Source of the DNA: Echinococcus granulosus
Taxonomy: Eukaryota; Platyhelminthes; Cestoda; Cyclophyllidea; Taeniidae
NCBI RefSeq assembly: GCF_000524195.1
Contig: NW_020170398.1
Coordinates: 494,102-558,101 of the forward strand
Length of the DNA stretch: 64,000 nucleotides
Direction of reading: 5' to 3'
Made by a program: the position numbers and the translations under genes. Shown piece by piece: positions 58,201 to 64,000 of this stretch. The notes under the pieces are model-generated. The model was not told the origin of the DNA and made no database searches. It saw only the letters and a list, made by a program, of their open reading frames with translations. Within the stretch, counting starts at the first letter, position 1. Each line of letters starts with the position of its first letter.

Positions 58201-61200
58201 TTTTGAACTTCCAACAATACCGTCGCTTGGGAAACTACCTCCCATACCTTCGGAATCATCTGTGCCATCACTACCACTTGACATGCCTTTGCCGTCACCT
58301 CCACCAATAGATCTCAGTGGCAGACCGCAGATCGCGACAGTTCAACAGGAAAGTAATGATATGGTCATGAAAATGCCATCCAGTTCCCAAGATCCACTGC
58401 CTCCATTGTCTCCTACTGAGGAAGAAGAGGGTAGTTTTTCTGATTGTTTTATGATAAAAGGTGTCGGAATTACTTAATACCAGGAGTAGATTTAAAAAAT
58501 CTTAAAGTTGCATAAAACACGTTTTTTTGTTTTATTGCGATAAGTTTGAAAAGTTACAAACCCTAAATTTAGAGAGACTTGTGTTTGTTACTTTAAAGTA
58601 TTCAAAAGCTCGAGAACAAACGTTTGCGAAAGTATACAGTTGTAGCAGAAAGAGCCCCTCCTAAGAAAACTTTACCAATCCTGGGAATAAGTTTTGATGT
58701 TTAAAAATTTATAAGTGAAAGGCGCGCTCAACTCCGTGCAGCATTCCGATCCTCTGTTCTGGTCAAAAGTACACAGCTGTCATGATACCCAACATCATAA
58801 CACAGCTTTTCTCGTGAATTATTGCACCTATCATTGGTGCAGAAAGCTTCGCCTATCTCAACCGTCTAGGATGACTGCTTTTGCACTTTGGATGAATGCA
58901 CAGGATTTGTGGAAGCCTTGGCTGTAATGTGTGCCGGAAGTGTCAGTGACAGCCGTACGTAGAATCTCCTACGAAATGTTGACACACAGATGTTTTACTA
59001 GTGAGCAAACAGTTGTTGACTGTCACTACTATGTCAGTAGCGAAGTGCAATTAAAGTCTTATTTAGCCATAAGTAAATGTTTTCAGATTTGAGTTTGACG
59101 CCTCGATTGACAAGGCACATGATTTGTCACCGCGCACCGTAATTGTTAACTCAATAAAGAGTCCATTCATCGTTCTACATCATGTACGCTGACTACTAGT
59201 GACGGAGTACACCTGTCGCGGTTATATTTTTTGCATATGGTTAAAAAACAGAAATCTAACTCTGGCTTGAGGAGAAATAAATGATCATTCATGCTTTTAT
59301 TAATGATAGTTCAACTAATCTAGTAATAGGAAGAATAGTTTTTATGCATCTACTCAAAGGGAACTGCTTAAATAGTACCTTACAAGATTACCTTGGCAAC
59401 GGGGAATGGCGCGGATGCGGGCACACGGGGGCCTGTCTTGATGAATCTCATTGGATCAAATGGAGCCTCCACCGGATGGCTTTGCTTTCAGAATCAAGCA
59501 GGAAATACTGCGCTACCAGCCGCCTCAATTAAAACCTTTGTCTTCAGTGCGCTCTCCCTGAAGGAGATCACTGCTATTGAGGTACATTTTTGTTAGAGCG
59601 TAGTTCATATCCCATTATCTAAGGGATTGTCTCATTTAGATCAAAGTGAGCATTAGTTTTATTTTTAATAAGAGTTCCGTTGCAACAGAGTGGAACTTCG
59701 TAAGTAATTATGTGAGAGGGTTAATTTTTAGGAGTGAAACCGAAATGGATGGATCGGTCTTCTCCGAATTTCATCCTTTGTAGATCTATAATCAGGCAGA
59801 AGAACAGAACCGGAGCGGTTGGCATCTAAAGCACTTACGTGTCGAAATTCCCAACAGACAAATGATCTACGAAATTCCCTGCAATGTATGGGTGACCAGT
59901 AAGAAGGGTACACACAGAGCTTATCGCAGACTCACCATCACGCCACAGTACCTTGTCAAAAAGAATCCAGGTAAATGGCTTCAAAAAAAAAGAAAATCAA
60001 AAAGAACCTCACTTCATGATGTTTACCTTGCTATTTTATTTTCCTCGCAAAAAAATCAAGCTCATTTGTAAAATGTCGTCGGGAAGATTGACAGGAATTT
60101 TCCAAAGTATCCACCAAACTGTGGTTCAGGCAACATGGCTTTTTGTTTTACTGAAGAACAAGATTTCATCAGTAAAAAGTTGACTACAGTTTATTTTCAT
60201 CAGTCACAATGAGCGAATCGTGTCGAAATGTCACAGTAGCCATTACATATACAATCATCTTCCTTCAGCAAAATTTCTATTAGCTATTACTGCATGCAGA
60301 AAATCTCCTTCCTGCTATTATAATGCCAAATTAGGGTTACAAAAAGTGAAAGGAAACCAATTATTAAAATAAAATAGACCATTTACATTCCCTCCCAAAA
60401 TCACATTGTTTTATAGCCAAAAGATCACCCTCTATCGAAAAGAGGTTGTTTTTAATGTGCCATTAAACTAACAAATTATCGTGAGACCCCTCTATTTACC
60501 TGCTTATTTTCCTTCTCACTTATAGTTCCTTTTAAAAAAAAAGCCGTTTTATACCTTGAAACTTTGGGTGGATGGCTCAATACCCGAGAATATGAGAGAC
60601 AACATATCTCTACAGGTTAGAGGAGATCAGGGGACTGTATCGGATGCTGTGATTGTTAATCGCGATTGCGCTCTACATATTCGATTGCTGACATTGCAAT
60701 TTCATGTCAAAGACGACTTGGCATCCTTTGATCGTGTGAAGATTCGACTTTGCTGTCAAAGTGAACAAGAGGTTGAGTTTTTGTCTTAGTCTTTCACATG
60801 TCTTAAACAGATAAAAATTGGTTGATAAAAATGAAGATATATGAATAATTAGACCACAGAAATTGCGGCTTTTTAAAACGAACTTCCTGCGAATTGCGTG
60901 AGATTCTACATGCACGCGTAGTAAACGCGTCAGTTAATAAGTACAGTTTTCTTCGTTAAGTCCTCTGTTGTTTTCTTTTTGTTCCCAACCGGATAGTTGT
61001 AGTTCGAGTTTGAGATAAGAGCAGATTTAAAAGTGAATAATCTATCGTTTTTCGTTATGTATTACGCAGCATTTGGAGGAAGTGTTGTAAGCAGTAGCAA
61101 AGCATACCGTCGAGGTGGTGATTGGGTCATGGATAGATGCATCAATTTTAGGGAACCTTTTCTCTTGATTATAAATAATTGAATGGTCTGTTACTATTGT

Positions 61201-63990
61201 TACGTTAAACTGATTAGAGATTAGCCTGTGCAGAAAAGCATCACATTTGCATCAGATGGAAAGTGAAAGTCGTGAAAAGTATTGACAAATGAAATGAAAA
61301 TGGGGAAGAAGGTCTATAATTTCTTGTTGAAAAAGTGGCATGTTTTAGTTTGCTTGCTGACTTGCTAGTAAGACAGACAACCCTGTGATGAAAATGGCTT
61401 TTGTCCATTTGTGCTTTTGTACTGCAATGCTTGTTAGGCGAACGAATATGCTATTAGTTGTCTCTAAACGATCCAATTCACCACCCACCTCACACTTCGA
61501 AGGCAAGCACTACTTCATCCCCAGGACACTAAGACTTATTATGAGGTGTGGTGGACTGCAGGCGGAAGCAGTGTTTACAGCGACTTCGCCACATGCAAAG
61601 GTCCAAACAGTGATTAGGCCTGAGGTCTATCTACTCCGAATAATTCAACTGAAAAACTGACCATTGAGAAATTCTTTATCCGAGGATGGGCAGAAAGGAG
61701 ATAGTTCCTCATCCTCAACCCCGTCTCCCCTATATCCCAGTAAAGGTAATCTTTCGTGTGATTAATATCACGTTTTCTTGACACATACTGGGAAATCACA
61801 TGAACACATGCGAAATGAAAGGAATGGTTGTAGGGTAAGAGTGAAATAAACAAGAAGGATGCCGGAGTGCATCTTTGCTTGTCTGCTTCTTGAGACAGAG
61901 CGATTTACGATCCCGTCTGTCCTTGAAAAAGAGCGATAGATTATTCGTTGCGATCATTTCAAGCAAATGCTTTACGAAATCTTTTATGCAAAATTATGGG
62001 ACTATAGATGCACAAAGTAAGGCAGAATTAGATGGGAATGTAATATAATCTGAATAAATCGTTTTTGGTTATCATTAATAAGTTAACGATAATGAGAACT
62101 TGGCAAATTAATCTAGTGAAGATGATTCGATGCGCAAATAACTCTGCCAGTGCCTCTTGCTAATACAGATGGTGAAAAGTACTGCATTCAATGCATTCGT
62201 TTTTCCCTTAAATTTGGTAAAAGTTGTGAGGAAAAGTAGATTTCACTCTTTGTAATAATGTATTTTGCGTTTATAAACAAATTCAACATTACCAAAAATC
62301 AGACAACATAAAACCAACATCCGCATGCAATGGATGAAGTTTTGCGTTAGTAAAAATTAAATGATATTGAGAAGGGGAGAGATAATATGGGAGAAAGCGA
62401 TGAAGAAATCCTTCAGGACTGCGACTTAGTGCTATCCCAAAGTCCACTACAAATAGCGGTAATATTGTCTCTCAGATTGAAGCCGAGTGGGGAATCACCA
62501 GCGCAGTTCTTCAACGCGAAGATGAATTGACAAGCAAACAATACTACTTCACTGAATGGCAATTTGAAGAAGTTAATCAACAAACTTATCGGTGCAGTGA
62601 AATCACCTCTTTTCCACCGGCTAAACCTTCTGGTGAGGTGACATTCCAAGACTTATTTAAATGAGTTTCATGCTAATTTGAAAACCCATGGTATTAACTG
62701 TGAGCAAGCCGTTCAAATATTTGTGTTAGACAGATACGGTAAACCAAATGGTAAATGAAAGAAAAATTCCATATTGTCAATTATTTCCCACTTTTGTTAT
62801 CATCTTAAATGCAGTCACGAAATCTCAATGCATATAAGAATGGTACAGAACCAAATCCCTTTCCTTAATTATAGTGCCAAACTATTTAGCTAATAAGAAG
62901 TGAACAGTGATAAAGTTTTCCTTCGCTATCGTAAAAGTTATTAACAGAGCTTTGGTGCTTAATCCTCTCTTCCGTTTATTTCCAGTGACATCTTATAAAA
63001 TTCGGATAAAGACATCGGATTTGCCGCATGCTAATACCAATGCGAATGTCTACCTTCGTTTGATCGGTGAAATTGTTGAGTCGGCAGACATTCACTTGAA
63101 GGAGTCAGAGACAAATAGGACTTCCTTTGAAAGAGATCAGGTTTGATAAATAAACTTGTTTGTCTTGCTTATATTTTATCATTTCACGCAAAAATCCGTC
63201 TGGTACGCATTCCAATGACTAAACTTTCATTGTCTAGATGTCAAGTAATTGGTAAATTTGTCTGTTCTAGCGTCCAAATTCCCCAAGAGGTCAATGGCAC
63301 TCTTACAAGAAATTAAAATTCATACCTTTGAAGAGATCACGTAAAACAAATACAATTCCTTTTGGCAATCCACATTTAATAAATAGATTTTCTGCTAGAC
63401 AACGTAGTTCCTCTGGTTTTTAGTCATCTCTGAACACGCTGTAAAGTATACAGTTCCAAAAGTTCAGAAGAATTGGGAAATAAGTAGCATGGATATTGCC
63501 AACATGGAGATCACATCACAAGAGACTTGACGTTTCATCAAACCTAATAATAGAGGATAAATTGTTGCCTTCTTTTTAGATAGATCAATTCACAATCAAA
63601 AACTTACCCAATCTTGGCGAACTGACAGGCTGTCGTCTATGGCATGACAACCGAATGCCTGCTGGAGCATGGCATTGCAAGTGGATCTACGTGGTCGAGG
63701 TGCCTCCAGAAGGCAGCCACCTGTCACCTCAAAGCTGGTACTTCCCTTGCAATCGATGGCTGCGAGGTGACGGCCGTTCTCAGGTCGTACCTCTTGATCT
63801 ACTGCCTCTAGATGCTAAGGCGGCGCCTGCTCTAGCTTTTTGTGAACCCGAAACCAGTAATTCACCCCAAGCGGAAGAATTGAAGATAGCTCAGCATCCC
63901 TCTGAAAGGATTGATGAAACAGGTTTGCGAAGTCATTTGTCATCTTCCATATCGGCGATTTTAACCAATGTTGAGATTCGTACCAGTTAA
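39421..63990 (+). CDS. LOXHD1: Giant PLAT-repeat protein, LOXHD1 type (5' end not defined)
   Basis: LOXHD1 proteins are long tandem arrays of PLAT/LH2 beta-sandwich domains, thought to bind lipid or membrane proteins at plasma membranes (hair-cell stereocilia in vertebrates). About fourteen PLAT modules are read here, each with the same signature: YxIxxxTGxxxGAGTxAxVxLxLxGxxG, later IRLRHDNxGxxPxWxLxxVxV, and YxFPCNRWL. Exons from 39421 to 63990 join in phase. Every module boundary falls in a phase 1 intron, with one internal phase 0 break, usually AAG|GT. No start methionine was found: the first exon seen (ending 39474) is open upstream without a suitable ATG. The last frame closes with TAA at 63990 after a non-PLAT tail, which may be the true C-terminus or run-on past a donor. 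Exceptions (a homopolymer frameshift, a Cys-rich insertion, an orphan fragment) are listed separately. Confidence 0.9.
40394..40774 (+). other. PLAT module 2 (single exon)
   Basis: The only module in one uninterrupted exon: YRITVATGDFDGAGTDSRVF, GWFLKRIIVEDPS, CYLFNCNDWISL. Confidence 0.92.
41433..43070 (+). other. PLAT module 3
   Basis: Exons 41433-41686 (YTSEFRGAGTTSDVFLKLYG, SPGWLLEK) and 42932-43070 (VVVEDITTKRVYTFPCGQWL), split by a 1.2-kb intron. Confidence 0.9.
43130..43310 (+). repeat. Intronic repeat, copy A
   Basis: Shares a core with 47696-47830: both hold GTCAAGCAACGTGG, ATTATCTTTACAA, TCATGGT and GATTGCTT in the same order. It lies in the intron after PLAT module 3, sense orientation, with a short open frame (RQATWAYYLYKELGHGYLPC). 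Confidence 0.65.
43364..43894 (+). other. PLAT module 4 (divergent)
   Basis: Exons 43364-43683 and 43759-43894. The GAGT turn is replaced by QGKPTDVYFRLFG, and the FPC strand reads TQTFWCKKWFPF. Confidence 0.8.
44244..44706 (+). other. PLAT module 5
   Basis: Exons 44244-44506 (TVGAGTSARVYATLYGDQG, IRHDGTGHSPNW) and 44571-44706 (GKTYFFTCDKWLNL), with a 64-bp intron. Confidence 0.92.
45290..46962 (+). other. PLAT module 6, interrupted by an assembly gap in its intron
   Basis: Exons 45290-45432 (YRVTVETGEKSNKYLDSNVY), 46468-46625 (LGRLEKIRIGHDGEAPTPNW) and 46895-46962 (WLATRRPDGSYEEELYPTQR). The 100-N gap lies between the first two. Confidence 0.85.
45945..46044. other. Assembly gap (100 N)
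   Basis: Exactly 100 N inside the PLAT module 6 intron. Missing sequence cannot be excluded. Confidence 0.98.
47660..47840 (+). repeat. Intronic repeat, copy B
   Basis: Partner of copy A, in the intron after PLAT module 6, same orientation. Its frame reads GQATWSHYLYKELDHGRLSC. Two of the differences from copy A are synonymous. Confidence 0.65.
49124..49684 (+). other. PLAT module 7
   Basis: Exons 49124-49317 (YTVRTRTGEILGAETDAKIY) and 49492-49684 (STWYLKFLSVTV, YHFSVDRWLSK). Confidence 0.88.
50366..51520 (+). other. PLAT module 8 with cysteine-rich insertion
   Basis: Exons 50366-50532 (YEVIFYTGNESNCGKDTLVH), 50657-50855 (ITKIRVGQNGKGPSSYWLLK, then CTHCHGEMC) and 51286-51520 (CENDLCDCC, then EYWFFADRWLPP). 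The Cys cluster sits where the short loop before the FPCNRWL strand normally is. Confidence 0.82.
51918..53906 (+). other. PLAT module 9
   Basis: Exons 51918-52081 (YQIRLRTGNLFGGGTSAQVY) and 53660-53906 (IRLRHDNSGPSPDWYLQEVI, TYYFPCNQWLTATTDG), split by a 1.6-kb intron. Confidence 0.92.
54535..54642 (+). other. Orphan PLAT C-terminal fragment exon
   Basis: A 108-bp phase 1-1 exon encoding only the last strand of a module (VTLFSYDRWIGES) and a linker (GEAYVDLSFQLTPFDP). No matching N-terminal half lies between 53907 and 54534. Confidence 0.65.
54974..57030 (+). other. PLAT module 10
   Basis: Exon 54974-55254 (YEFKIYTSDIVDAGTKASVF, AAWHLDRVEVRP) and the start of exon 56937-57209 (VYIFKCNRWITDLD). 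Confidence 0.9.
57031..58430 (+). other. PLAT module 11 plus Pro/Ser-rich linker
   Basis: The rest of exon 56937-57209 (YEITFTTGSISNAVTPVRAY) and exon 57926-58430 (ICLRHDNTSLSPNWYVDKVN, FICNRWISS), followed by about 100 residues rich in Pro, Ser and Leu ending in an acidic run. The donor at 58431 (GAGG|gtag) is inferred from phase. Confidence 0.85.
59376..59970 (+). other. PLAT module 12
   Basis: Exons 59376-59581 (YKITLATGNGADAGTRGPVL) and 59784-59970 (GWHLKHLRVEIPN, IYEIPCNVWVTSKKG). Confidence 0.88.
60526..62632 (+). other. PLAT module 13, with apparent frameshift at an A9 run
   Basis: Exon 60526-60771 (YTLKLWVDGSIPENM, VKIRLCCQSEQE) and exon 62476-62632 (IEAEWGITSAVLQRE, KQYYFTEWQFEEV). 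The first exon is in frame with its neighbours only if the A9 run at 60534-60542 is one base shorter. Confidence 0.75.
62986..63990 (+). other. PLAT module 14 and C-terminal tail
   Basis: Exons 62986-63140 (YKIRIKTSDLPHANTNANVY) and 63580-63990 (LGELTGCRLWHDN, SWYFPCNRWLRGDGR), then about 70 residues of non-PLAT tail to TAA. A possible donor at 63921 (AAACAG|gtttgc) could skip the stop. Confidence 0.85.
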
Positions 63991-64000
63991 TTCACAGTAG

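Noticed and set aside
61385..61660. Possible extra PLAT exon (HYFIPRTLRL)
   Set aside because: The exons at 60771 and 62476 are both phase 0 and join directly into a complete module. Inserting this frame would disrupt it.
1..64000. tRNA, rRNA, CRISPR or bacterial operon signals
   Set aside because: No B-box (GGTTCGANTCC-like) in proper context, no rRNA-like blocks, no spaced direct-repeat array; the gene structure is eukaryotic.

Overview
The window reads as part of a flatworm (Platyhelminthes, probably a parasitic neodermatan; cestode versus trematode is not resolved). The evidence is spliced eukaryotic genes on both strands, very short introns (many of 26-42 bp, all GT-AG), AT-rich spacers, conserved animal genes with divergent flatworm-like sequence, and splice-acceptor-like sites within 0-3 nt of several start codons that would suit spliced-leader trans-splicing. 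Two runs of exactly 100 N are assembly gaps. No prokaryotic features, tRNA, rRNA or CRISPR array were recognised. All exon models below were made by reading splice sites and checking reading phase by hand; none has transcript support.

Layout, left to right: (1) an inactive rhomboid (iRhom) gene on the minus strand, 5' end at 4030, running off the left edge before its rhomboid core. (2) A foldback repeat at about 5.4 kb. (3) A complete DDX6/Me31B DEAD-box helicase, plus strand, three exons. (4) A complete kinesin-5 (Eg5/KIF11), minus strand, eleven exons, convergent with DDX6. (5) A truncated Ty3/gypsy integrase tail abutting a second foldback repeat whose apex is an assembly gap. (6) A single-exon UBL5/Hub1 gene, followed within 35 bp by what may be the first exon of an operon partner. 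(7) A lipin phosphatidate phosphatase, plus strand, with the N-LIP end and the catalytic DIDGT exons clear and the middle uncertain. (8) A small unrecognised minus-strand gene tucked directly behind TBL3. (9) A complete TBL3/UTP13 WD-repeat gene, minus strand, eighteen exons. (10) A giant PLAT-repeat gene of LOXHD1 type, plus strand, filling the last 24.6 kb with about fourteen PLAT modules.

The genes are mostly housekeeping and functionally unrelated: mRNA decay and translational repression (DDX6), spindle bipolarity (kinesin-5), splicing (UBL5), lipid synthesis (lipin), 18S rRNA processing (TBL3), secretory-pathway control (iRhom). The PLAT gene is the accessory-looking one. Its exons form a strict phase 1-1 modular array with one cysteine-rich insertion, one orphan module fragment, and a duplicated coding-like sequence in two introns. 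Intron length is strongly polar in kinesin-5 and TBL3: tiny at the 5' end and large at the 3' end.
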